Of a DNA stretch of 64,000 nt, positions 46,510 through 59,808 are shown in pieces (position 1 is the first letter of the stretch; each line of letters opens with the position of its first letter). The notes below the pieces were generated by a model, which was not told the DNA's origin, ran no database searches, and saw nothing but the letters and a program-made list of their open reading frames with translations. Location: assembly GCF_905475465.1 (NCBI RefSeq), contig NC_062237.1:11828501-11892500 (forward strand), written 5' to 3'. The translations under genes were made by a program, and so were the position numbers. The stretch is from Pieris napi (Eukaryota > Arthropoda > Insecta > Lepidoptera > Pieridae).

Positions 46510-48440
46510 ATTATTATTATACCAACATTGGATTCGAGAGCTCTTTATTAAAGTAGTTGCTATCGGAAGTTACAGATAAACCGGTGATCATTTTATTTAA
46601 TATTAAGAGTATATTTTGTTATTATATTCGCATATCAGAAGCAATAACAAATTGAAATTTTATTTACATTTTAAATATTTACAATAAAAATATGTTATGA
46701 TTATTTAACAAAGATCTATTTTATAGTTTGTTAAAAGATAATTTAAATAAAAATATATCAGAATAATATATAAATAGTTTTATCGGAATACTATTTTAAA
46801 TACGATTAAACTTTTAGTAATTGAAAATAGGCCGGCTACCAATGGGTGTTTGGGTGGAAATCAATAAGTCACTAAACATTATATAACATAAACTGGTTTT
46901 AGTCTGTATTCTAAAACATATGTCACAATCTTGCCTTGAACTGTCAACTGTCAACTGTCAATTATCAAAGTAAAAAAAGGGTTTGATTCCCCCAAAATGA
47001 GAGTGTGATAAATACGTTTTAAAATGTGGTCCTAAAATTTCTAACCTATTCAGAATATTGTTTGTGTACCGCGCGATCCTTATGAGACATCAGCGCTATT
47101 GAGAGTACAACCTCAAAATAGGATACAAAATTAGGATCTTCTACTTAGAGTTTAATGTTATTTTTCATGATATAAGCGTAAAGACCCATTTCGATAAAAC
47201 TATATATTAACATTTATAGTAAATTACGCGAGTACAAAATTAAATAAATATAACATCGATTTATTTTTTGTCTGTGAGAAATTGTAATATTATTGTATAG
47301 ATATGAGATGTAATATGCGTTAGACAATTGATGTATCTAGATGAATATACAAGCTTCATATGGGAAAAGAAAATTTTAATAAAATTGGTTTGTGAAATGT
47401 GTTTTTTTATTTGTCAAAGACAAACTTACCGTTAATTAATTGCTAGAGGAGGGATGTTCTTTGCCTCCAAGCTAAAGGGTGAATCAGTTGAACCACTGTC
47501 CGGCACGAAGGACCAAAATTTTATTTGCGTGGTTCAGTTTATATTGTTACATAATATTGTAGCTGAAGATTCTATATATTGCTACAAATTCCGGCGCCTA
47601 TGGACTATAATGCCATACACACACACTCGGTCCTCGATCCTCATCAAGACACCGGCTGCGCGCTGCTAGTCGGTCCATCTGTCTCCTGACGGACTGCGAC
47701 CCTCATCAAGGGCTCAAAAGCGCCTGCACCCTTACCGCCTTACTGATAATACAGTAGCAGGGTTCGCACCAGCACACCCCAAACGGGCCCAAGGCAGACG
47801 CAACATGAGCATCGAATCTAATGCCATAACGCTTCCGAGTCAGTCACTTATTTATCTTTAAGTAAATTATTTTTACATACAATCGCCGTGACATATAAAA
47901 CTATACTTAGATTTTTAATTTAAATTTCCATAGAGGACTAAGGTTAGTATGATGAACTTCCACCTTACCAATTATTTATGTTTATCCCAAAAAAGACGGC
48001 TTAAAAATTAATTGGATAATCGAACCCGTGGCCATGGGAGGCCAAATATAACCCATTTAGCATAATTGGTATATAGATAAGGCTATCAGAAGTCGAGACG
48101 TCAGAGCCACGCATCTATATTCGGGCAGCCAATAAAAACCCGAGAAACGCCACACGCCTGTCACGCGTCATGCGCCTGCGATGTGTAGTGGCTAATTTAT
48201 ATGGAAGCACAGTTTATTCTTTAACTTAGTATTTAATTGAATAAAACGCAATCTTCTCAAAAAACATTTGACTTTAAGTAAAAAAAAACACACATTTCTT
48301 ATAAGAAATAAGAATAAATTACATAGAACGTTCTAAAATACTAATACTGAAATATTCACAGTTGAACCAAACATCCTTCAACTATGAACTATCCAGTTTC
48401 CTGTCGGTCATCATGTAGTTAGTATCTAGTATGTAAGAGT
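46510..48440. other. Mostly featureless AT-rich stretch with a GC-rich island
   Basis: At 47640-47830 a GC-rich block (ggctgcgcgctgctagtcgg, caccccaaacgggcccaagg) stands out against the AT-rich surroundings. It looks like a transposon fragment, but I cannot assign it. Confidence 0.4.
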
Positions 48441-48444
48441 TATC

Positions 48445-48625
48445 GACCATGTGGAACCAACTGCCCACTGAAGTATTTCAGAACCAATTCGACTTAAGGT
48501 CCTTCAAGAAAAGAGTGTAGGTACCAATTCTGAAAAGGCCGGCATCGCACTTCCTTGAGCCTTCTGGACAATGTGAGTGCCCATGGGCGGTATTACTTAA
48601 CATCAGGTGAGCGTCCTGTCTCCTA
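48445..48625 (+). mobile_element. LINE C-terminal and tail fragment
   Basis: Plus-oriented: tgtggaaccaactgcccact, gtccttcaagaaaagagtgt, then gcgtcctgtctcc. Confidence 0.7.
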
Positions 48626-48679
48626 TTACATAAAAAAACCTACCTACATCTTTAAGGATTCATTTGTATAATTATAGTC

Positions 48680-49140
48680 TTCTTCAGTGGGCAGCTGGTT
48701 CCACATAGCGGTGGTGCGCGGCAAAAAGTGCCTTAAGTGGTACGCTCAGTTTTAAAACGACGGACTGCGAGGTGATACTTTTTATTGTCATTTAAACATA
48801 ATATTAATATATAACATTATGTTAGTATTTCTCCGTATCTTATTTCAATACTATCTATACAGTATTTACAATTTTCTTAACCTACATAGTAATAATAAAA
48901 ATAATTAAATAGGAAATTAAAATAAATTTAAAAAGTTTGCACTTTAAATTTGTTTTAATTTTGCGATACTTTTTCGTTGAATGAGGAAAGCATCAGCTCT
49001 GGGGTCACCGGTTCAATCTACCAGGCGCCAACTTAAATATTTAATAAGTGCATGTGCACTTGAACACCACGGCCCAAAAGCCTCAACTTTAAAGGGAACA
49101 AATGGAAGTTGGAAGAAAGCCACTTCCATAACAATTAGCT
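48680..49140 (-). mobile_element. LINE fragments, two families in minus orientation
   Basis: 48680-48775 is the gggcagctggttccacatag family. From 48780 comes the complement of the tail and C-terminus seen at 36405-36790 (atcagctctggggtcaccgg, accaggcgcc, accacggcccaaaagcct). Confidence 0.7.
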
Positions 49141-49389
49141 ACATAGACTAAAGATATACATAACATAATAAAAACACCAAATAAAATGAATCGCTTTAAT
49201 GTTTTTATAACCTTGTTAATCTTACACTGTAGTAAATAGAATCCTATCATACGTTAACTACTGGATAATAATTATTATCAACAAAATTGCAGTGCAAAAA
49301 TCATGACTAGTGTCAAAGACAAAGGCTGAACAAAAGGCCAAACTAACTTGGCTAAGGGTTCACAAATCTAAATGACACTATGTTATTGG

Positions 49390-49944
49390 CTAGAGATGTT
49401 ATGGATATGATATTTCGGATCTGGATATGGATATAGAAATAAAATTAAATCGGTTTTGGATACGGTTACGGATACATATCCGTTATTTCGGATAGTTTCG
49501 GTTACAGTTATTAGATTGAAGTAAAATATATATACGTATATTATATACAAATAGTATGATATAATTCTATGTTATCAGTTGGTATTATAATCGGTCAAAT
49601 GGGTATATAATTATCATATACCTCCTCAGTTTTATCTAATTAATTGGAAATGCAATAAATTTAAGAGCTGTAAAAACATTTACCTTTATACATTGCACAT
49701 ATTAATTATCTTATAACCTATGTATAACATATTAAATGTTTTCTTTTTATTTGTGTAAGTAATGAAACCATCAATAGAAACCAGTCGAAACATGTCGTTT
49801 TATTTAGATTTTAGACTCGCATTATTCTTTTTATACTTATTCGAAACTATCCGAAACTTATGAAACGGATACGGTTATGGATATATTTTTATTTTGGATA
49901 TCCGATAGTTTGATTTACGGTTACGGAGCTCCATAACATCCCTG
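49390..49944. mobile_element. Probable non-autonomous hAT-like element
   Basis: Ends ctagagatgttatgg and ccataacatccctg are near-inverted repeats. Flanks gttattgg and tatattgg share 6 of 8 bases, suggesting an eroded 8-bp duplication. The interior is full of ggata/tatcc motifs (ggatatggatatag, ggttacggatacatatccg). Confidence 0.55.
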
Positions 49945-50344
49945 TATATTGGCCATTATCGGAAAAGAGAATGTTAAAATACAATTTATAAGTGTGGTGC
50001 TATATTGTTTTCATTTTGTTTACGCTTCGAATTATTACCTAAAATATATAATATATATATAATTATATATATATCTGCACTAATTTTAGGTTACATAACT
50101 CACGCCCTGATATTATTGTTTATAGATAGTACGATATATAAATAATAATTAAAAATGATTTCTTTTCTTGATTACTGTTATTGTTGTGATAACATAAAGT
50201 TTCCTTCCTCTAAACAACTATAATTACCGTTATACAAAGGACTTTGACGTGTATTAATTATTTATTTGTAAAAATGTGATTGACACATCTAGGAATAGAA
50301 CCAGTGAATACAAAGCTACACTTTTGTGTCATCAAAATATAGAC

Positions 50345-50765
50345 TCAGTCAGGCTAATAGGCAGTCCTTCAAGGAAAGAGCGTACCAATTCTTAAAAGGC
50401 CAGCAGCGCGTTTGCGAGCCTTCTGGCAGTGCGAGTGTCCATGGGCTGCGGTATCTTCGTATGTGCAATATAATATCTAGCAATGTGAGTGTCCATATAT
50501 ATATACCACGTAACATTAGGTGAGCCTTCTGTCCGATTTTTACAGGAGGTAGACGGGCAGGAGGCTCACCTGATGTTACGTGGTATACCCATGGACACTC
50601 ACATTGTTACTAGCAAGTGCGTTGCCGACCTTTTAAGAATTGGTCGCTCTTTTTTTGAAGGATCCTAAGTCGAATTGGTTCGGAAATACTTCAGTGAGCA
50701 GCTTCCACATAGTGGTGGTGGGCGGCAAAAACTGGATTAAAAAACGGAACGACGGACGTCGAAAG
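50345..50765. mobile_element. Inverted pair of LINE 3' tails
   Basis: A plus-oriented tail (50345-50535, gtccttcaaggaaagagcgt to cattaggtgagccttctgtc) faces a minus-oriented one (50545-50765). The facing ends share gtggtatac/gtataccac, so the unit could fold back on itself. Confidence 0.7.
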
Positions 50766-51179
50766 TATTATATCATTATTGTAATGAATGTCGACGGTTT
50801 GGTGGACGGAGATTGTGACCAATTTATGTCCCAATGTCACATACATTTTTGTATTTTTTTATATAAATAAATTATTTATAATAAGGTGATTAAATATAAG
50901 CTATATTCCAATACATTTCATAAAAAATAAGATTTTGAATTTACAGACACAACTTCCGGTTCCGATAAAGAATCCCGACGTTGTCATCCAATCTCAATTT
51001 TTTCTCAATATCTCTCTGATGTCATATGGTGCGTACAAAACTCGACGAATATGAAATTCATATAGCATGAAACTTACATACCATAATAGTTTAAAGAACT
51101 TTATTTTTCATTACAAAAAGAATGTACTTTATTTACATGAGAAACTTAATATGTATATACGAACGAGATACACGTCGCC

Positions 51180-51362
51180 ATTAGCCGTCCCAATTTTTCT
51201 CTACTCTCATATGTATCTTTAATGACCTTTTGAATTGGTTAAACGCGCTAATATTACGAATTTTAGACGGAAATTGATTAAATAATTGCACACCCTCATA
51301 CTTAATAGACTTCTTCAAATAATAATACGTGGCTTCGGTAAGATAAACAAACTCGCTCGACG
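51180..51362 (-). mobile_element. LINE reverse-transcriptase C-terminal fragment
   Basis: The minus frame, with no start codon, reads EFVYLTEATYYYLKKSIKYE, then GVQLFNQFPSKIRNISAFNQ, FKRSLKI and a stop. This is the usual LINE ending (hydrophobic YKGV.LFN.LP…FK..LK). A different family from the other fragments here. Confidence 0.7.
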
Positions 51363-51899
51363 AGTATTGCGTGTAGTGGTGTTTGATTTTTTTTAAATGA
51401 TAAGCTACTATGGAGAGAGTTTTGTAAAATATTTTAAATTACTCTCTCCATTGTAGTGAAGCATAGATATATCACAACAGTTCCACGATTATCATTTACT
51501 AAATCCCTTAACGTGTTAATAAAGATAATTCGTCAAAGCAAACAGTATAATACATCGTACCATCATTCGATCATTGTTTGATCACGGATACAACCGCAGA
51601 ACAGTTGCGGTCTTTTTATCGTTCTAAACAAATATCTTAGAATTTAGACAATGTGTAATAAAGTGCTTGCCATTATTTTTCATTGTATTACCTTAAATAA
51701 AACATTGCTAGCGTAGAGGCATTTTTATTCACAAGCATGTATTCGATTCCTGGAGATGCCAGTTGATTTGTCTTTAAATGTTTAAAAAAAACAAAAACAT
51801 CGTGATGACATCGATTTATAATTTATCCAAGTAAACATGCAGATAAGAAAGCCCGAGATATTTAACATAATATGATAAGGGTGACAGACCATAATTAAA

Positions 51900-52000
51900 T
51901 CACTGATATCATTTTTATAGGCCTGTAACGCACCCGCGATGCTTCTTGTTGCTATTGTGAGTCTCCATATGAGCGGCTATTTCAATCAACATTGGTTAAA
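51900..52000 (+). mobile_element. LINE 3'-tail fragment
   Basis: Diverged: ataggcctgtaacgcacccg and gtctccatatgagcggctat. Confidence 0.45.
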
Positions 52001-52082
52001 CCAATAGGAAAATATTTGAGTGTAAGGATGGCTTTCTTGATACTTTTAATCAAATTATTAATTCAATATACATATATATAGA

Positions 52083-52364
52083 GCAGTGTTGGCCTAGTGG
52101 CTTCAGCGTGCGACTCTCATACTTGAGGTCGTAGGTTCGATCCCCGGCTGTGCACCAATGGATTTCTTTCTATGTGTGCATTTAACATTGGCTCGAACGG
52201 TGAAGGAAAACATCGTGAGGAAACCGACATGTCTTAGACCCAAAAAGTCGACGTGTGTCAGGCACTGGATGCTGAACACCTACTTGCCTATAAGGTTAAA
52301 AAATGATCATGAAACAGATTCCGAAATCTGAGGTCAAGACCTAATGAGGTTGTACCGCCACTGT
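52083..52364 (+). repeat. SINE, family A, best-preserved copy
   Basis: Complete head gcagtgttggcctagtggct and ggttcgatccccggctgtgc, full body and end aggttgtaccgccactg followed by a T-rich tract. Most useful as the family reference in this window. Confidence 0.92.
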
Positions 52365-52689
52365 TTTTTTATTTATTAATTAAATAAAATCCAGTAATCC
52401 CCGGATCAGACATAAATCATCTGATAAAGAATCATAAAGACCCTTGACCTCCTGAAATATATCAAAATATCAATTGGATATATTTGTTCGCCGTTTGTGC
52501 TATTGTGTGGGCGTCATTCATCCTAAGAAGGATGTGTGTCATTTGTGCAAAGTATTGTGATTGTATTGCATACGGAGATACGAAGATCATCTAACTAATG
52601 GGACAGATTAAATAATAATACTCGTACCTATGTAGTCTGTCTAAGTATCACTCTGTCCCATAATAGAAGGCTCGAATCAAATCTATAAC

Positions 52690-53200
52690 AGTATTTCTTT
52701 TCTTTAGGCGCATGACGGTAAAATTTTTACCGAACGTCACGAAGATGTGCAGCGTTTTTGTCGAAGAAAAGGGAAAGAGCGATTAAGACCGATTGAGAGA
52801 GAGTGAATTACCTTATAGAAATTCTATTTTAAGATTAAAATTTCGTTAAGAGAATTTATGAAATATTAGAATTCTGTTTTTTGCAAAAAAAAAATTGAAA
52901 TCTCAAATGACAAATTTTAAATTAAAATGGCTCGTGTTTTTACTATCGAAGAATTGAAAAAAAATTAATTTATTATTTGTATTTATTAATTTTCGACACT
53001 TATAATATTTTAATTAATTTCCTAATATATCTTCCTTTTTCCCTCCTTCTAAGTCTCGGAAATCTAAAGTTTTAGATTTGTATACATATGAACAAGAGTT
53101 AAAAATTTGTTTGTCAAAGAAGTTTCACTTCTGACATGTGTGCTTTGTACGCCCGCAATTTTTTTTAACTCCAGGGTTTCTCCCCAGATATTAAGGAATA
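52690..53200. repeat. Unclassified dispersed repeat
   Basis: Begins with the hairpin ggtaaaatttttacc inside gcgcatgacggtaaaatttt. Later it carries caaagaagtttcacttctga, which shares a palindromic core with 35608-35870 and 36137. Possibly a Helitron-like or other non-coding element; not resolved. Confidence 0.4.
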
Positions 53201-53989
53201 AATATTCCAGATTAAATCGCTTTTTTTAAACTATTCAAATAGGCGATGTTTTGCGTGCTTTACTGTTTTTACATAATAAAAAACAGTTACAACTTTAAAT
53301 AAAATCGAAGACATACCACATATTGGTATACTGCAAAAAAATATTTATTTATTTCCTTTTTTACCAGTAACTTAATACTAATATCATACAAAATTTATTA
53401 CTATAAAAATTAAATCAAAACCAATATAAACAAAACAAAAAGAACCAAAACCCTAAACCTTTTTATAACTCATTAAATAATGTAATTCCTGTAAATGCAG
53501 CCAGTGTATCAAATATCATATACCACGCCTATATAAAATATACAAGAAATAGATACAGAATACCATTCCTACTATTTAGAATGTATGATAATTCAATAAA
53601 ATGATTTCATATGTTTTTATATGACACTATCTCGCAACCTATTATGTAATCACAAAATGATTATTATATTACAAGATTGACGTAAAACTGATTGAACTGA
53701 TGACAAGACATTCTTAATCACAATTTAAATTTAGACTATAATATGTGAAAGCAAGTCAGTTAATTTAGACTATAAGTGTTGACCTCACGCTTCAAAGTGG
53801 CCGCGAAGTCGACTTTGACCCGATACGCTTTACATGCAGATAAACGAATCAACGTCCAAAACTTTTAAATAAAAATGCCAACGTGAAGTTGCAAAGCCAA
53901 CTTTTTTTTAGTTAAAACTAGTTTTGATATTAATAATATAAGCTTTTATTCAGACAGAATTTTACATAATTTTAATCTTAAACTAGCGT

Positions 53990-54130
53990 CTCTAGTGTCG
54001 GTGTCACAACCCATCTGTTTGCCTTACTTTGGCAAAGGCCTCCTCCATTTCTTTCCACTCTCCTCTGTTCTAAGATTTCCTTGTCCATATTTTCTCAGTT
54101 ACGGTTTTTATTTTGTCCTACCTTCGAAAA
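53990..54130 (-). mobile_element. LINE C-terminal fragment
   Basis: The minus frame reads NMDKEILEQRRVERNGGGLC-like sequence with caaaggcctcctccatttct on the plus strand, a frequent LINE ORF end. Decayed. Confidence 0.5.
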
Positions 54131-54286
54131 TGTAGACATTTTCTTTTCTTATTTCTTGAGTAGGTACCAATATATGAATTTTTGTTCCACTTTTCACCCT
54201 CCAAATACTAGGTTTTGATAATATATAATAAAAACATAAATACACAGTACATAAGTAAATAAATAAACATAAAAATAAATATATAC

Positions 54287-54482
54287 CTTTTAAGTCTGGG
54301 CTTCAGATATCTGTATCTGTTCCGAAATCATTGATGAACCTTCCTGACATACAACGTCGACTTTTTGGTGTAAGGCATTCCTTCACCGTACGAGCGAGTG
54401 TTAAATGTTTTTTGGTGCACAGCCGGGGGTCGAACCTACGACCCCAGGGATGAGGGTCAAGCTGAAGCCACTAGGCTACGAC
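54287..54482 (-). repeat. SINE, family A
   Basis: From taagtctgggcttcagatat to gaagccactaggctacgact; B-box complement gggggtcgaacctacgaccc is clear; body internally deleted. Confidence 0.8.
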
Positions 54483-55467
54483 TCAAAACAGAGAAAATAT
54501 ATAATATCTAAATATCATAAATTTATCAAGCTATCATTTGTCCATAAATACCGTTTAACACCCTTACAATTCTCGTTCAGTTTAAGATTTGGCGGTAAAC
54601 AAATAATAAGGTATATTCACAGTTGTTCGTTCTCCATATAAAAGTATATACCTAGTCCAGTTAAAATAGAATACTTACTCAAAAACTCATTAACTCATTA
54701 CTCAAAAACATTTCAAGCCAAAGTTCCTTAATTTCCTGCTTCTTTTTGGGTTTTTACGTCAATAAAACGCGGGCTTGGAAGACATACTGATTTATTAATA
54801 TTTCTTATTGTGGCGATAGATGCCACAGGGTTCTTGCGTAAAAAAAACATAAATCTTACCACCGGACTTTCAAATGGTGTGTATGTATGATTGTCGACGC
54901 CATATGTCCCATATAGGAGCATTAATACAACAAAAAAGGGTATATAGTAATATTAATAATATAAATAATTCATAACTCTTAAGGAACATATTTATAGAGC
55001 ATAATTGTTTTTGTTTTCTCCAAGAATCAAACCAGATGATAAGTCTAATACGATATTGTCATGAAATGTTGCACCATTGCGTAATATATGCTTATCAGAT
55101 GTTTCTTAGTATGATAATTCAATCTTTTATCTTTATCGGTTTGTGCGAGGATAATGCAATGAAATTTATTTTATTTCTTGTTATTAATAGAAATTTCATA
55201 CGAGGTAATGCAGAGATAAAAATAAATTGTAATCTATAAATATTATTATAAATAATTGCAATGACTATTGACAGAAATTATAATGAAATAAAGAAACTTA
55301 TTTTATTAACATAATTTTATAATCAATAAAAGTTGAGTTTGTTTCGAAAACAGAGAAAGAAATGAGTAGAGAACATAGACCAGCTGCTCTAAATGGAAGC
55401 ATCAAATCAGTACAGTAGAATATGTAAATAAAAATAAATTAGTGGCGATACCTTTTTAGGTTTTTAG

Positions 55468-55810
55468 GTTCGGGGTTCGCTAGGCATTCTACCCAAGGGC
55501 CCCAAGGTCCCACATACAGCTCAAGCACGACCTGCGGGCCACTAGATACCAAGACCTCTTGAACCACCAGCCAGTCTACGGTCGACCCCAGAACTCTTTT
55601 TTTTTTTTAATGAGGTGAAAATGCGCTAACGCAGGCCCGCGCCAAGGATGTCGAGCTTGATGAGGGGACTGTGGGGCTGGGTCTACACTCAAATCCCTCT
55701 GCTATTCAGAGGGGTTTGGGTTAGACCCCACCCACTAAAAACACGTCAGCCCTTAAGATGCCTCGGGGTTCGCCAGGCATGCTACCCAAGGACCCCAGAC
55801 CCCTACATAT
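55468..55810. repeat. GC-rich repeat with internal direct duplication
   Basis: tcggggttcgctaggcattc + tacccaagggcccc at 55470 recurs as tcggggttcgccaggcatgc + tacccaaggacccc at 55766. Between them lie a T-run, tgaggtgaaaatgcgctaac and the stem aaatccctctg…cagaggggttt. Strongly GC-rich against AT-rich flanks. Likely a transposable element of unassigned class. Confidence 0.6.
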
Positions 55811-55899
55811 TTAATGTGGGATATATTTGTTTTCAAGTTAGGTATAAATGTTCAGACGAAGCCAGGACTGGGCGCTAATCGATATAAACATTTCTGTGA

Positions 55900-57213
55900 T
55901 TATTTTAAATAGTGAAAGTTAAATATTTGTTCCTTATATAATAAGAATTAGTTTTGGCCTACCACCAAGCTTCGCCGAGAGACACTATGAAGATAACATC
56001 CCTCTAGTTGGTATTAAGATAATGATATCTTTAATATGTTACCGTCAAATTGTAAATTATAATCGAACACGCGATATTGTGAACTGTTCGGGAATTATCG
56101 GTAACACTGCGCGCAGTTTAAATCATTTTTTATTTCATTGCCACAAACCGTCAATTTGTAAAATGATGTATGACATAATTGCTTGAGGCTGAGAATAAAA
56201 ATTTGCCTAAAAGCACGATGTTTGTCCTTTATTTTGCAACATCTTCCTAATGCGTAAAAAGGAGATAAAATAATGTTTGTCGCTTTAGATTTATAAAAGT
56301 TGCTTATTTTTATTTTAAGGCCTCATGACGTCATGTTCCTCTCACCCTGCCATATACGGTATAAATATCTTGTATAGTATTTAGAATTTAACCATGCCAT
56401 ACATTTGTTATAATAGTAAAATATATTTGAAAATTTTGAAATATTCTTATATATTTTCAACACTCGAATAATTTGATTAATTATTGCTGTGTTTAAAAAA
56501 TTTAAGGGCCATCTCTAAATATTCTTTTTCAAGTTAATTAAATCTCGAATCTTTACTAAGACATTGTTAAAAATATTTAAATTATGTCAGATAACAGTTT
56601 GCGTCAGCGGCATCCGTATAAAGCCCACGGGAGTTCAGCGTGGTGATGTTTTATATACAGCGTGTTCAAGAATCTCACTATACATAAGTATGAATAAATA
56701 TTTAAATAAAACTTAATTATGAATATTATTAACGCTTTACAGTAGTCGTTAAAACATTCTGATTAAGGATTCTTTGAATTTAAAATCATCAAAACGTTAA
56801 ATTAAAAATAGTGCCATTAAACTATTCGGAATAAAAATACTATACTACTGTACTAATATATGTTGGCCTGGAGTTTATTAAACTATTATTATTATTAAAA
56901 TAGTAAATAGTTTTCACAATTCGCAATATACCTGTTTAACAATAAAAGTATTAAGAACATAATCTCTATTGATTTTTCCATATTATTGTGTTGCGGAATA
57001 GGTTTTTTTCATTAGAAATAACAATAATTTGTGCATCAATATGAAGCGCATAAGGTTTTTTATGTTTTTTGAGTCCATAAAAATATTTTAGCTGTGATTA
57101 CTAGTATTATAGTTTTTCTATATCCAGGACGAATTCTTTATGAAATATGTTGATTATCTGCAGGTCAAAGGTGTTCGTTTAACAATTATCATCCTGTTTA
57201 TAATTATCTTAAG
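55900..57213. other. AT-rich stretch upstream of the alkaline phosphatase-like gene
   Basis: No exon or repeat family recognised until the candidate promoter at 57214. Confidence 0.5.
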
Positions 57214-57248
57214 TATTAAAGCGGTGATGAGTTGAGATAAAATTCAGT
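57214..57248 (+). promoter_or_regulatory. Candidate core promoter of alkaline phosphatase-like first exon 1a
   Basis: A TATA-like TATTAAA (57214-57220) is followed by a TCAGT initiator (57244-57248). Taking the A of TCAGT as +1, the TATA-like box sits at -32 to -26, the expected spacing. The ATG follows 26 bases after +1. Confidence 0.5.
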
Positions 57249-57271
57249 ACAAGACCACGCCCACAATCGAC

Positions 57272-57320
57272 ATGTCTTGGCTCTTACTATTCGTACTCGT
57301 GCCGGTACTAGGCTATTATG
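57272..57320 (+). CDS. Alkaline phosphatase-like gene, first exon 1a (signal peptide)
   Basis: An ATG opens MSWLLLFVLVPVLGYY, a compact hydrophobic signal peptide, and stops at a strong donor ATG/gtatgtac in phase 1. The exon at 63871 enters in phase 1, so the join makes Glu followed by DAVSTPKP. A second ATG exon with the same phase lies 3.1 kb downstream, suggesting alternative promoters. It could instead belong to another secreted protein whose remaining exons lie elsewhere. Confidence 0.6.
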
Positions 57321-58261
57321 GTATGTACATATTTAACGGTTAGGTTATTTTACGAATAACGAGACGTTTTCTAACGCTATATTCCAGCGATTAAGCGTGC
57401 GTTATAGAAACGGCCCACGTTATTTTTTTGCACGCAAAGTAAATTCGCGAATTTTAAATTTATCCTCACCGGTGGAATTCAAAATAGCAGAAATATTCAA
57501 AGTTATCAATGTTATCTATAGAGTCAATCGTATTGTCAAAATATTATTACATATTATATGGGGACTATATTATACATATTTAATTTTCGACACAAATTTT
57601 ACTGACATACTTTTTCTCAAGGTTGTTTGAATTATCTTAGCAAAATTATTGCCTTATGTCTTAGAAAAAAAAGGTGGAGAATTATTCTTAATAACTTCTT
57701 CTCACTCTTGACAGTCTTATGAACTAAATAATATTATATTCTTAATCTAAACTAATTTACAAAGAGGAAAGAATTTTCTTTGTCTGTAACGAATAAACTC
57801 AAATACTGGACCGATTTCAAAATCACCATTATACAACATTATGCCAGAGTTACATAGGCCTGTATTTCCAAAATATTGAAAATGATTTTATATTATCAAC
57901 TTAGGATACAAAAAATACACTTACAATAACTAGTTTTCCTGAAACAATTAAATCATTTCGAACCACAAATAAACATAATTATTTATGTATAATTTGATTT
58001 AATTGATCTTAATTTATTTATTATTTGACATTAAATTATATATTTAAATATCACGTTCTGATCTAAATTTACGAGAAACAGAATTTAATATTGTTTAAAT
58101 TTAACTAAAACGTAAATGTATATCGTTATTGTCATTTATTAAGAAGTTTTATTAACTATAATATTATAACGAACTATTGAAAAATATTTAATCACAGATA
58201 ATATAAATAATTATTGTTGGACACAAGCACCCTGGACAAATCAAAGAGAATAATTTTCATA

Positions 58262-58328
58262 TAACTATCGAAATATAAGATAATATATTATATAATTATA
58301 TAAAGTATATTTATATAATTATATATGG
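58262..58328. repeat. AT palindromic cluster
   Basis: tatataattatata occurs twice, around aagtatattt, in a nearly pure A/T segment that can form a cruciform. Confidence 0.6.
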
Positions 58329-59094
58329 TTTACACACATCGGACATGTTGACATGTTTAATTCCTTATTTATCTTTATGCTCGAGAGAACCACGTGTTTA
58401 CCACCACGTGTTTGTGTAACCACTAAAACAAATGTAGGAAAAATAATAAAAAAATGAATAAGTACCATTCTGCCAAATCAAAACGATGATTATTTATTTT
58501 ATTAGGCGTTAGAACCTGTCTCAGTAAGCTACCAAACATGTTAACGTAATAATTAATTAGATCTAAGCAATGAAGTGAAAAAAAAACAATTTTTTGAATT
58601 CTTTTGACTTGCTAGAATAGGGAATATAGGACAAAAACTCAATATTAAAATCGGAATCAGATCAATCCGTGACTCTGCCTATTAAAGAAACGGTGTGTCA
58701 GTTTGTAGTTGAATACAAAAAAAAAAATGTATTTTTTAAAAAGGCGCTCTGCACATATATAAGATATAAAATTACCCACTAACTAAACTAAACCAATCAA
58801 TATAATAAAAAATTGTTTTTATTTAAATAGATGTCATACTATATTTCGTTTACACATATTATTGATGTGTTACAAAATTATATTTTTTATTAATAGCAAT
58901 TAAAAAAAAGCAATGTATTAGGGAACTCTATAGCATTCTAATGCGAAAGTTTTTTTTATATTCAGTAGTTATTCGGACCATAATACAAATATGTTTAATA
59001 GTATTATTATACATTTATTAAGGTACAAGTGTTATATCTATAAAATAATTTTAATATTTTATTTATTTAAATAAAACCTAAACATAACAATCAA

Positions 59095-59190
59095 ATATAC
59101 AGTATTTACAATTTTCTTTACCTAATAAAAATAATTATATATTAATAAAAAGAAATTTCAAACAAATTTAAAAAGTTGGGTCCATGTGGC
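59095..59190 (-). mobile_element. LINE tail fragment
   Basis: cagtatttacaattttcttt, then ataaatttaaaaagttg-like sequence and gtccatgtggcagta, complement of the tail at 36660-36790. Confidence 0.6.
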
Positions 59191-59379
59191 AGTATCTTAA
59201 AATAATTACATTTAATCCAATTTATTAATACAATGATGAAGAAAATCTGTGTTTACAATAAAGCAATTATCGTAAGGAGATAAAGTCGATAAGATGCGGC
59301 ACGTGTCAAACAATTATATGGAGATAATATATCCATGCCTTAGGATTTTATTAAGCAATTGACAATACTATGTTTCCAC

Positions 59380-59432
59380 CTTCGTGGTTTAGTGGTTAAT
59401 AACGCAGAACGGGTTCGATGTTCCGGAGATTT
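59380..59432 (+). repeat. tRNA-like SINE head fragment
   Basis: ccttcgtggtttagtggtta (A-box-like) and acgggttcgatgttccgg (B-box-like). Too short and mismatched for a functional tRNA; probably a relic of a third SINE family. Confidence 0.4.
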
Positions 59433-59808
59433 TTGTCCATCAGTAAGGAACTTGCAGAGTATAATCTGCCTGTTCACAGGTCTCTCGATCTTTTAATTAG
59501 AGATCTAATCAAATGTCCATTTATTGTTCGAGTTGGTTGGTTCCGCGACTGATCCTATACGAAACTTTAACTTAAACAAATCTTCCCCTGCCAATGGACG
59601 TAACGATGTAATATGCGCGAATTTTAGAAAAACAACTAAATAATACAATAAAATAAATACAATGGTCAATAAAGTACGTAATTTACGATATAATACGTCA
59701 ATTTCATATTTTTCCAATAGACACATAAATTGTCCATAGATATATCTAATAATTAATACACCTAATGGCAGGTGAACAAATATTAGGGACATAATAAAAA
59801 TAAGTAAT

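Noticed and set aside
52083..52160. Possible tRNA gene (A and B boxes present)
   Set aside because: The boxes belong to the SINE head; the segment does not fold into a full cloverleaf and runs straight into the SINE body.
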